Below, in pieces: positions 7,961 to 14,903 of a stretch of DNA of 32,793 bases. Position numbers and translations under genes: made by a program. The stretch is taken from positions 1 through 32,793 of the forward strand of contig SDNX01000019.1 of assembly GCA_004524545.1 (NCBI GenBank), written 5' to 3'. Under the pieces are notes generated by a model. The model had not been told where the DNA came from and did no database searches. It worked only from the letters and a program-made list of their open reading frames with translations. This DNA comes from Promethearchaeota archaeon. GTDB lineage: Archaea; Asgardarchaeota; Lokiarchaeia; Sigyniarchaeales; Promethearchaeaceae. Positions within the stretch are counted from its first letter, which is position 1, and each line of letters starts with the position of its first letter.

Positions 7961-8885
7961 TTATGTAATTAGCATAAGATTTCACGCACGTGGTGGACAA
8001 GGCGGTGTTACAGCCTCCCAATTGTGCGTTGACTCTTTTGCAGGATTTGGAGTAAACCAACCTCGGTTTGGTGCCGAAAGAATGGGTTCTCCTACCGAAT
8101 CATATGCGCGTTTGGGAAAAAATAAGAATTTGATTAGAACAAATACGCAAGTATACACACCCAATTATGTAGGGGTGCTGGACGATACTTTATTGGAAGA
8201 TATTGATGTTGCTGCTGGTATGACCCCCGGAGGGTGGCTGATTGTCAACACTGATATGTCATTCGATGAAATCAAATCTAAGATTAGCCGAGATGACATC
8301 AATCTTGCGAAATTAGATGCAACTGGTCTTGCACTTGAAGTTTTAGGAAGAAATATTACCAACACGGTCATTTTAGGGGCTCTAGTAAAAGTATCAGGAA
8401 TTTTCACGTTAGACCAATTAAAGGATGCGATTTTTAAAACCTTTAAAGCAAGTATCGCTGAAAAAAATGCAAGGGTAGTAGAACGTGCCTTCGAAAAAAC
8501 AGAGATCCTTGATATGGGTTTTAAATTGGATTATGGTGCAGATACCAAAAAACCTTGGAGTCACACTGGATTAGGCAATCCAGGATATAAGGAACGTGAC
8601 CTCGCAGGCGTATGGTACACTCCCGGTGGTTCCGAAGTAGTAAAAACTGGTTCTTGGGGTGTGTCTGTTGCACAGTGGAATAAAGAACTTTGCATCAATT
8701 GTCAAAAATGTTTTATGGTATGTCCAGATTTAGCCATTATCCGAGAATTAGGAGAAGATGGAGAGTATCACATGGCTGGAGTAGACGAATATCATTGTAA
8801 GGGTTGCATGAACTGTGTGTTAATCTGTCCCAAGAAAGCATTAACTGAAAAAATGAAGAAAGAACCCACAGGAGGTAAAAAATAA
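7953..8885 (+). CDS. porGD: 2-oxoacid:ferredoxin oxidoreductase, gamma-delta fusion subunit
   Basis: A fusion of the gamma subunit (about the first 185 residues) and the delta ferredoxin subunit. The conserved gamma opening 'IRFHARGGQGGVTASQL' lies upstream of the TTG at 8022 given in the ORF track, so that start is too late. The open frame reaches back to 7950, just after an in-frame TAA (7947), and contains no ATG, GTG or TTG before 8022; CTG at 7953 is preceded by AAGGA at about 7938 and is the least bad choice. The delta part has 'TGSWGVSVAQW' and two 4Fe-4S motifs, 'CINCQKCFMVCP' and 'CKGCMNCVLICP', which carry electrons from the thiamin site to ferredoxin. The alpha gene starts at its stop codon. 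The 5' end may be damaged, or started by an unusual codon. Confidence 0.8.
   Translation: MSDYVISIRFHARGGQGGVTASQLCVDSFAGFGVNQPRFGAERMGSPTESYARLGKNKNLIRTNTQVYTPNYVGVLDDTLLEDIDVAAGMTPGGWLIVNTDMSFDEIKSKISRDDINLAKLDATGLALEVLGRNITNTVILGALVKVSGIFTLDQLKDAIFKTFKASIAEKNARVVERAFEKTEILDMGFKLDYGADTKKPWSHTGLGNPGYKERDLAGVWYTPGGSEVVKTGSWGVSVAQWNKELCINCQKCFMVCPDLAIIRELGEDGEYHMAGVDEYHCKGCMNCVLICPKKALTEKMKKEPTGGKK
8871..8876 (+). promoter_or_regulatory. Ribosome binding site of porA
   Basis: GGAGGT eight bases before the ATG at 8885, inside the end of porGD. It fixes the alpha-subunit start and indicates translation within one polycistronic message. Confidence 0.7.
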
Positions 8886-10102
8886 TGTCTGTAGAACCAA
8901 TGAGCCCATTCTTTAGAGAAATAACTGAGAGAAAACAATTAAACATGACGGGAAATTACGCAGTTGCAGGTGCCGTATCACAAACCGATCCTGATGTAAT
9001 TTGTGCTTTCCCAATTACCCCCCAGACACAATCTGTTGAGGGATTAAGCGATGTGGTTAATCATGGATTCCTTAAATCAGCATTTGTCAATGTCGAATCC
9101 GAATTAGCAGCAATATCATATAGTACAGCTGCTTGTGCTGCAGGGGCACGGACTTTTACAGCAACTGCAAGTCAAGGGTATCTGTTAATGTGTGAAGGAT
9201 TACCTATGCCTGTGGGATGGAGATTACCCTTAACGATGTTAATATCCGCTCGTGCATTCAACTCTCCGAATTTGAGCATCTGGAACTCGTGGGAATATAC
9301 ACTCATGGACTTTGGATGGAATGCGATAGTTTCAGAAAACGTACAAGAAACTTATGATGCGGCGATTATGGCATCGAAAATCGCAGAAGATTCATTGTTT
9401 CCAACGATGTTCGTGCATGATGGATTTATCATTTCACATTCAGCACAGAATTTCGAAGCATTAACTCATGCTGAGGTAATGAAATTTACTCCTAAAAAAA
9501 ATCGTCATATATTCAGCCCCGATAATCCTGGAACGTGGGGGAGCATTGTTACTCCAACATTTTTCATGGAAGGAAGAAGGGGGTTAGACAAAGCAAAAGA
9601 GGGCGTTTTAGGAATAATGAGTAAGACCTACAAAGAGTATGGAAAATTATCCGGAAGGCATTATGACCATGTAGAAGGATTCAATCTAGATGCTCCTTCA
9701 AAAACTGCGTTTATTACGATGGGATCAATGTGTGGAAACATCATCAGTTGGATGGAAGATAACAAGGATTATGGATTGATTAAGATCCGAACTTGGAGGC
9801 CCTTCCCTTATGAAGAACTCCAAAAGATGATCGAGAAACATAACATCGAGAAACTCATCGTATTAGAGAAGGATGATTCCCTAAACAATATTTTACCTCC
9901 ATTAGCAACCGCTATTGCTACTGCAACATACCCATTAGGTACGATACTCCGAGCTTTCGTTGTTGGATTGGGTGGAAGAGATGTTACCAAAGATGAATTT
10001 AATGCAGCAGCAAAGAAAATGGAAAAAGTCAAAGATATGAAAGGACGTCTCTATTATTACCTTGGCGTTCGAGAAACAAAAGACAAACTGGAGGAAATCT
10101 AA
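8885..10102 (+). CDS. porA: 2-oxoacid:ferredoxin oxidoreductase, alpha subunit
   Basis: A 405-aa alpha subunit holding the pyrimidine-binding domain for thiamin diphosphate. Visible landmarks are 'GNYAVAGAVSQ', 'AFPITPQTQSVEGLSD' with the conserved Thr, 'VESELAAIS' with the catalytic-type Glu, 'GARTFTATASQG', and domain II/III with 'FITMGSM', 'RPFPYEEL' and 'GLGGRDVT'. Length is normal. One region departs from archaeal PorA. After 'SIWN' the usual aspartate- and RDTGW-containing segment is replaced by 'SWEYTLMDFGW', two residues shorter and without the Arg. Substrate is uncertain: pyruvate, a branched-chain 2-oxoacid or another. The stop codon abuts the beta start, giving a tight gamma-delta, alpha, beta operon. 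Confidence 0.88.
   Translation: MSVEPMSPFFREITERKQLNMTGNYAVAGAVSQTDPDVICAFPITPQTQSVEGLSDVVNHGFLKSAFVNVESELAAISYSTAACAAGARTFTATASQGYLLMCEGLPMPVGWRLPLTMLISARAFNSPNLSIWNSWEYTLMDFGWNAIVSENVQETYDAAIMASKIAEDSLFPTMFVHDGFIISHSAQNFEALTHAEVMKFTPKKNRHIFSPDNPGTWGSIVTPTFFMEGRRGLDKAKEGVLGIMSKTYKEYGKLSGRHYDHVEGFNLDAPSKTAFITMGSMCGNIISWMEDNKDYGLIKIRTWRPFPYEELQKMIEKHNIEKLIVLEKDDSLNNILPPLATAIATATYPLGTILRAFVVGLGGRDVTKDEFNAAAKKMEKVKDMKGRLYYYLGVRETKDKLEEI
10090..10094 (+). promoter_or_regulatory. Ribosome binding site of the permuted porB
   Basis: GGAGG eight bases before the ATG at 10103, within the last codons of porA. It shows that the beta ORF has a proper translation start although its N-terminal half is not what the family normally has there. 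Confidence 0.65.
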
Positions 10103-11194
10103 ATGGCAGTCAAATCAAATATCATTGATGTAAATGATTTATTAAAAAGGCAAGAGCGCCACACTGTCTTATATTTCAACTATGATAATGAGGCATTCAT
10201 GAATACGGGGATCCAAGAAAGTGGTTCTACACCTTTTGCATGTTCCACAACAACAGGACCTGGTGGAGAAGAAATTAAAGGGAAGGTGGGTGTAAAACAA
10301 GACATCTTAAACCCTATGGCATTTCTGGGAACAAAGTCATCCTTCTTTGCTTCGGCAAGTTTAGCCTATCCTTTGGATTTCATGGGAAAAGTTATTGAAG
10401 CGATGAAAACCCCTGGTGGAGGATTTATTCAATCATTCTCTCCTTGTCCACGGGGTTGGAGATCTGATGCTCATGATTCTTTTAAGATCGCAAAATTAGC
10501 AACGGATTCTGGGTATTATCCATTAATAACCATTCGTGTCAAAGATGGAGTCCCAAAATGGAGTTATTCTCGACCACTTAAATTCAATCGAGAAAAATTC
10601 CTAGAATTTATTAAAACCATGGGGAAATACAACCATTTATTCAAACCCAAATTTGAAGAGGATTTGATTAATGAGCTGATTCAACAAACTGAAGCAAGAT
10701 TAGGAAATATGGTTGCTCTTGTAGACAATTTGGGAGCAGAAGCACCTATGGATGTCTATAAAATGAACGTGAAGCAGTTTGCACCTCAGACTCATTTAGC
10801 TCCTGGATATGGGTTGTGTCCTGGATGTGGTGCGGGATCCATTGTACATCTTTTGACTCTTGCTGCAACGCAAGTCGCAAAAAACAATATCTTGTATGTA
10901 AATAACACTTGTTGTTTGGAAGTTGCTACCAGTAAGGATGATCTAACCTCATGGAAATCTTCATGGATGCATCATTTGTTCGAATCAGGAGCTACAGTGG
11001 CAGATGCAGTTGCAACTACCTATAGGATGCTCCGATATAAAGGAATCTGGAAGAAAGAAATACCATATGTAATCCACCTTGCTGGTGATGGATCTACTTA
11101 CGATATCGGATACCAATTCTTAAAATCAGCTATTGTGAGGTCATCCTCATTTACCATACAAAATAGATATTGCTCAGATGATTACTGCGAGTAA
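10103..11194 (+). CDS. porB: 2-oxoacid:ferredoxin oxidoreductase, beta subunit, halves in permuted order
   Basis: A 363-aa thiamin-diphosphate beta subunit with its two halves exchanged. Residues 21-200 are the usual C-terminal half: 'VLYFNYDNEAFMNTGIQ', 'TPFACSTTTGPGG', 'SFSPCPRGWR' (C115) and the 'HLF' tail region. A linker (about 200-230) leads to the usual N-terminal half at 231-346: 'HLAPGYGLCPGCGAG' (C239, C242), 'NTCCLEVAT' (C271) and 'AGDGSTYDIGYQFLKSAIVR'. All four 4Fe-4S cysteines, the GDG motif, the DNE segment and the MNTG Asn are therefore present, but GDG now comes 300 residues after its DNE partner. In the canonical order GDG-helix-strand-DNE is continuous, and the cut falls exactly between helix and strand. 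The last 17 residues match nothing in the family. It may be a real circular permutation, a fusion of two broken copies, or an assembly error. Confidence 0.8.
   Translation: MAVKSNIIDVNDLLKRQERHTVLYFNYDNEAFMNTGIQESGSTPFACSTTTGPGGEEIKGKVGVKQDILNPMAFLGTKSSFFASASLAYPLDFMGKVIEAMKTPGGGFIQSFSPCPRGWRSDAHDSFKIAKLATDSGYYPLITIRVKDGVPKWSYSRPLKFNREKFLEFIKTMGKYNHLFKPKFEEDLINELIQQTEARLGNMVALVDNLGAEAPMDVYKMNVKQFAPQTHLAPGYGLCPGCGAGSIVHLLTLAATQVAKNNILYVNNTCCLEVATSKDDLTSWKSSWMHHLFESGATVADAVATTYRMLRYKGIWKKEIPYVIHLAGDGSTYDIGYQFLKSAIVRSSSFTIQNRYCSDDYCE
11136..11149. repeat. Short inverted repeat at the end of porB similarity
   Basis: TGAGG-TCAT-CCTCA. The left arm covers the last codon recognisable as beta subunit (ending at 11140); from here the ORF has an unrelated 17-residue tail. 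It may mark a recombination junction. Confidence 0.4.
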
Positions 11195-11217
11195 TTTCTT
11201 TTTCTATATATATTTTT
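11195..11217 (+). terminator. T-rich tract after porB, probable archaeal terminator
   Basis: Directly after the porB stop is a pyrimidine/T-rich tract (TTTCTTTTTCTATATATATTTTT). Archaeal RNA polymerase terminates on such U-tracts. It overlaps the last codons of the convergent nuclease-like gene. Confidence 0.35.
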
Positions 11218-12055
11218 GCCAAGCAAAGAAATTGATGTTATGTTCTGATAAAATACGATTAATCTCATTTAAGATATCAGGATTAAACTCCCAGATTCTT
11301 TTATTACTGAAGGATGCACATCTAATGTTTTTCAAATTCAGATTTTTTTGCAATAAATATCCGTAAAACGCTACTTGTGGGACGGAGGGCATAAAATTAT
11401 TTTCAGGTTTATAGTCAAGTATGAATAATACATCATCTACAAAACGAAGTAAATCAATATGACCGGTGACTACCTCAGGAGTAATGGGGGGATTTCCCCA
11501 AATAGGAATTTCCATTGCCATTGCATGGGGATCTTTTTCTAAAATCCGAGTTTGGATGTCATTGTGAGATGGTTTTGGTTTTTGTTGGTTCACATGCTCT
11601 GCGAATAAGTGTTTTGCAATTTTCGTCAAGGGGTGGATACTGAGAGTTTCTTGAATGTGACCTTCCCGTATCAAAGATTTTCCAATTTCTGCCACAATTC
11701 CTCGTTTTAAACGATTCAAACGAAATTGAGATATTCGCTGTACAGACCTGTCATTAAAAAATTCCTTTGGATAATGTCCTTGTGCAATAGTGGATAAGTA
11801 TTTATACAAAACTTGTGTTTTTGTGTTTTGACTCAAAGCACTATATCGATGTCTCACCCATTTAAAGGTGTACCCTATGCCTTGATGAACCATCTCTTTT
11901 TCAATTATTTTTTTTTGGGATTCTCCAAAACAATGAATAACTACATCCCAATCGAATCCGTACTGTGTACAAATTTGCATTCGAGTTAGTCCGTTTTCCT
12001 TTGCGTCTAGAATTGTTTGTTTAATTTCTTGTGGAATGGATTCGAACGGATTCAT
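11204..12055 (-). CDS. PD-(D/E)XK nuclease-like protein with N-terminal helix-turn-helix
   Basis: A 283-aa protein. The N-terminal part has a helix-turn-helix-like segment ('GLTRMQICTQYGFDWDVVI') and a basic helical region. The C-terminal part (about 180-270) carries the PD-(D/E)XK signature: 'EIPIWG', 'TGHIDLLRFVDDVLFILDYKPE' region with the Asp and the D-x-K pair, and 'QVAFYGYLL', matching the Q-x3-Y motif of RecB/Cas4-type nucleases. No cysteines arranged as a Cas4 iron-sulphur cluster are visible, and there is no CRISPR array or helicase nearby, so a stand-alone DNA repair or processing nuclease is likely. It is convergent with porB. Confidence 0.72.
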   Translation of the reverse strand: MNPFESIPQEIKQTILDAKENGLTRMQICTQYGFDWDVVIHCFGESQKKIIEKEMVHQGIGYTFKWVRHRYSALSQNTKTQVLYKYLSTIAQGHYPKEFFNDRSVQRISQFRLNRLKRGIVAEIGKSLIREGHIQETLSIHPLTKIAKHLFAEHVNQQKPKPSHNDIQTRILEKDPHAMAMEIPIWGNPPITPEVVTGHIDLLRFVDDVLFILDYKPENNFMPSVPQVAFYGYLLQKNLNLKNIRCASFSNKRIWEFNPDILNEINRILSEHNINFFAWQKYI

Positions 12056-12180
12056 TGGTATTCTCAGTCATATTAGTTTCGGGGAGTATAAAATATATTA
12101 TTGTCACGGTATTATTATAGGACAGCGTTTACGAAAATAAAATGAATTAAAAGAATTTTTGATTTTGTCGGTAGTGGGTC

Positions 12181-12582
12181 TTAAAAACGGGGAAACTGAG
12201 AAGCGATACGTTGAGAAGCGACTCGAAAAATTTTCACAGTTTTCATCATATTTTGTATATTTTGAGCAGCACCAACCAGTACGAATCTTCCAGCGTTAGA
12301 AACAACGATATATCCATTTCCAGCGCGAACGATAACTTCTGATAAATTTTCGTTAAAGACTGTTTTTGTAACCATGTTGGATGTCGATGTCAAGGCGGAA
12401 GCGATTCCACATAATGCATCTGAATCAATCGATCGATTTATCGCTGCATAGGCTATTTGATAGCCTGAGTCTGTAACTAAAGCGATAGCTTCTATATCTG
12501 AATTTGATGTGACGTACGCGATTTCGGGTTCTAAACGGTTAATATCTTCTGGCCCGATTCCAATATCTCCGCCGAATTGCAT
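12181..12582 (-). CDS. Roadblock/LC7 domain protein
   Basis: A 133-aa single-domain roadblock/LC7 protein. The pattern is a first helix ('PEDINRLEPEIAYVTSNSD'), then beta strands 'IEAIALVTDSGYQIAYAA', a helix 'SDALCGIASALTSTSNMV', then 'VIVRAGNGYIVVSNAGRFVLVGAA' and a final helix. Roadblock proteins dimerise and bind or regulate small Ras-like GTPases (MglB in bacteria; LAMTOR and dynein light chain in eukaryotes) and are abundant in Asgard archaea. It lies 159 bases downstream of a same-strand operon encoding an NPRL2-like longin protein, so it may have its own promoter as well as readthrough from that operon. Confidence 0.85.
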   Translation of the reverse strand: MQFGGDIGIGPEDINRLEPEIAYVTSNSDIEAIALVTDSGYQIAYAAINRSIDSDALCGIASALTSTSNMVTKTVFNENLSEVIVRAGNGYIVVSNAGRFVLVGAAQNIQNMMKTVKIFRVASQRIASQFPRF

Positions 12583-12741
12583 TATTTTGTTTCCTTGTTT
12601 TTTTATCTATTACTATAATATGTGTTAAGTTACGTGCTAAAAAAATTATGCTATCTATTATACATACCTCGGTGTGGATCGCTTTCATCACGGAGTTAAG
12701 GGCATAACTCTCAGATCGTCTTGATATCGTCATTGGTACAC

Positions 12742-13011
12742 TTACTCATTTTCGATACAAACTAAAAAACTATTTCCCCTTTCAGTTATGTAATATTCTT
12801 CTTGGGTTTGAAAAATCAGATCAAGGCTCGAAAGAACAGGCAAACGTCCAGTTATGCATTCTGGAGGAACTCCTGATAATAAGCGTATAGAAACTTTGGA
12901 GTTTGCCCCCCGAGAAATTGCGATTAATATTTGAATTCCCATTTCTCCTAAAATATACTTATACTTTACGAAGTCATCATCAGTATCAGGAACACGAGAA
13001 TGCTTTGACAT
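12742..13011 (-). CDS. Small winged-helix protein
   Basis: An 89-aa protein that is essentially one winged-helix domain: helix 1 'ILGEMGIQILIAISRGA', recognition helix 'PPECITGRLPVLSSLDLI', and a wing ending in 'YYITERGNSFLVC', the layout of archaeal transcription-factor-like wHTH modules. An AGGAG sequence overlapping the upstream gene's stop codon supports the start. It is third in an operon with a longin/wHTH protein and an ACT-like protein. It may bind DNA, or act as a protein-protein module as winged helices do in NPRL, ESCRT-II and similar complexes. Confidence 0.7.
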   Translation of the reverse strand: MSKHSRVPDTDDDFVKYKYILGEMGIQILIAISRGANSKVSIRLLSGVPPECITGRLPVLSSLDLIFQTQEEYYITERGNSFLVCIENE

Positions 13012-13020
13012 ATAAAACTC

Positions 13021-13464
13021 CTATTCAATATATTGTACTTGAACTTCCGTGATGCTTTCAACAGAAGCAAAACGTTCTTTGATTAGATCTACGGAAACTT
13101 TCAACTTATTTTTCTCTATATACGATTCATAGATGCAAAAACGCTGCTCTATACACACTCCAGACATGAATAAGTCGTCCGGTAATTTCAATTCCTTGGT
13201 GATCTCTCGAATTTGTTCAATTGTGTTGACGGAGAAATCGGTTAATTTAAGTAGTATTTTAATTACTTCACTGCCTTCTAAAGGAAATATATCAATTTTT
13301 AATGCACGTGGTTTTGGAGAAAATACAATAAGAACATGTGTTAAAGATGGGGATGAAGTCCAAGATTCTTTGAAAAAAGAATCGAACATTTTTTTTGGTA
13401 ATGATATGTTCCCCAACGTGTTTTTCTCAACAACTTTCCCCCAGCTTAATTCCTTTTCCGCCAT
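13021..13464 (-). CDS. Conserved-looking small protein, possible ACT-like fold
   Basis: A 147-aa protein with no family I can name. After a short N-terminal region ('GNISLPKKMFDSFF') comes an alternating strand/helix pattern: strand 'THVLIVFS', strand 'ALKIDIFPL', 'EVIKILLKLTDF', helix 'NTIEQIREITKELKL', strand 'MSGVCIEQRFCIYESYIE', helix 'SVDLIKERFASVE', strand 'ITEVQVQYIE'. This looks like an ACT or ferredoxin-like arrangement that could bind a small ligand such as an amino acid. It starts 1 base after the stop of the longin/wHTH gene and ends 9 bases before the winged-helix gene, so all three are co-transcribed. Confidence 0.55.
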   Translation of the reverse strand: MAEKELSWGKVVEKNTLGNISLPKKMFDSFFKESWTSSPSLTHVLIVFSPKPRALKIDIFPLEGSEVIKILLKLTDFSVNTIEQIREITKELKLPDDLFMSGVCIEQRFCIYESYIEKNKLKVSVDLIKERFASVESITEVQVQYIE

Positions 13465-13465
13465 T

Positions 13466-14746
13466 TTATTCTTCCTTATTTGTACTGCTTTTTTCTTTTG
13501 ATATTTTTTTCAACTTATTAAATACTTCTTCACCAAGATTTTCCAATCCTGAATTTTCTTTAGGTTCGGGCAATTTTGTTTTAATTAAAGTTCGGGTGAC
13601 TTTGTTATTCGTATCGTTTGATACGATATTAGAAATATCAGGTTTTTTCGATTTGAATTTCATTAAATATTCTGGAAAGGAGGTTGTGAATTGGATATCA
13701 TCAATTAGAAGCACTTTCAATTCTCCCTTATAGTTGAATTCGTCGATTATTTTCTGGGTGGTTAGGACATTTAGGATATCCATTAAATTTTTGATAGGTT
13801 CGCTGTCAAGTTTATTGATAATTCGGTCTTTTGTAATTGGACCCGCTCGTAATTGCAATAATACATCATAGATGCCGGGTTTTGCAACGAGTTTAACTAA
13901 TTCTTTTGAATCTTCTGGAGACTCCTTGTAATTATTGAAAAAGTTCCCGACACGTTCCGTAAATTCATCCATAAGTTCCATTAATTCTGGTTTCTCTTGG
14001 ATTAACGTAATTATGCATTCAGGCGGAGTTCTTTGGACTTTTACTATCTTTACAAGTAGAACATAAGTTACGTGTTCAATCTCATTCTGAACTATAAACT
14101 TCTGGTTTTCCAGTTCATATAGGACTTCCTCTAATACCAATTCTGGAAAATGTTGAGTATACCACTTAGCGATTATTTCCTTTTCCACAGGACCACGTGA
14201 TAGGAATCGAATAATCTCATCTACTGATTTTCGACTGAGAAGCTCCGCAGTGATTTCTTCTTCAGTTTTCTCTCGTGAAAATGATACTATATTCCAGTAG
14301 AGATCCCGCAGTAATCCTTTCAATATACTATCATTTTTTACAATATCAGCTTCATCATTTTGTTCTACGGGGAATTCCCCGGATGGAGGACCGTCTAAAT
14401 AAAACGATTTATAGACATTGGGTGTTGATTTTAATGTGTTTGCAAAATCGATGCATTTTACTAGTATTTCATGCTGAATTTGTGTCGTTATTGGATTAGT
14501 GAAACACACTGACATAAGCAGCATCTCTTTATGACCTCGTGCCCATCTAGATGCTACTTCAAAGAAATAATTGAACAGATAGAGGTTTTCAAGTGAATGA
14601 CTGAAGAATCCCTCTTCAAATTTCATGTCCATGAGGTCCGGTATTTTTGTTAATTCATCTGGTGGTAAATTTGATTCGGGGTATTCATAATAGATTGTTG
14701 GGCCAATTTTCCTATGGAACCAGCTTAAAGTAATTGTAATTGTCAT
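13466..14746 (-). CDS. NPRL2-like protein: longin domain plus winged helices
   Basis: A 426-aa protein. The N-terminal about 125 residues resemble a longin domain of the NPRL2/DENN class: 'WFHRKIGPTIYYEYPE' at the start (eukaryotic NPRL2 has a matching F-x4-GP-x-I-x-Y-x-x-P-E pattern) and later 'EMLLMSVCFTNP' followed by a long helix. Two winged-helix-like regions follow (about 165-240 and 300-375; 'VDEIIRFLSRGPVEKEIIA', 'IYDVLLQLRAGPITKDRI'), then a charged, disordered tail. In eukaryotes NPRL2/NPRL3 belong to GATOR1, the GAP complex for Rag GTPases. First gene of an operon with an ACT-like and a winged-helix protein, with a roadblock gene just beyond. Homology is judged by eye. Confidence 0.6.
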   Translation of the reverse strand: MTITITLSWFHRKIGPTIYYEYPESNLPPDELTKIPDLMDMKFEEGFFSHSLENLYLFNYFFEVASRWARGHKEMLLMSVCFTNPITTQIQHEILVKCIDFANTLKSTPNVYKSFYLDGPPSGEFPVEQNDEADIVKNDSILKGLLRDLYWNIVSFSREKTEEEITAELLSRKSVDEIIRFLSRGPVEKEIIAKWYTQHFPELVLEEVLYELENQKFIVQNEIEHVTYVLLVKIVKVQRTPPECIITLIQEKPELMELMDEFTERVGNFFNNYKESPEDSKELVKLVAKPGIYDVLLQLRAGPITKDRIINKLDSEPIKNLMDILNVLTTQKIIDEFNYKGELKVLLIDDIQFTTSFPEYLMKFKSKKPDISNIVSNDTNNKVTRTLIKTKLPEPKENSGLENLGEEVFNKLKKISKEKSSTNKEE

Positions 14747-14903
14747 TGTATTTCTACGTGTACTGTTGATTTGATCGGGTGTTCGTTTATTCTATCTAGT
14801 AAAGATAAGTCGAATATTTAACTAATTATTATTTGGAGAGAAAGCCTATACTAAATAACTTAGGATTTCTATTGATTCCTATCTTTGGAGAGTTTTTTAT
14901 AAT

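Noticed and set aside
8022-8885. TTG at 8022 as the start of the gamma-delta subunit
   Set aside because: It would remove the conserved FHARGGQGGVTAS opening, which is encoded directly upstream in the same frame.
11178-11366. 62-aa plus-strand ORF after porB
   Set aside because: It is antisense to the nuclease-like gene and rich in Phe/Leu/Lys; kept only as a possible remnant in its first few codons (see finding on the porB tail).
12539-12733. 64-aa minus-strand ORF between the winged-helix and roadblock genes
   Set aside because: It overlaps the roadblock start by 44 bases in another frame, has a basic low-complexity end and no recognisable fold; the gap more likely holds a promoter or leader.
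13395-13733. 112-aa plus-strand ORF in the longin operon
   Set aside because: It is antisense to two well-supported minus-strand genes; Phe/Ser-rich shadow.
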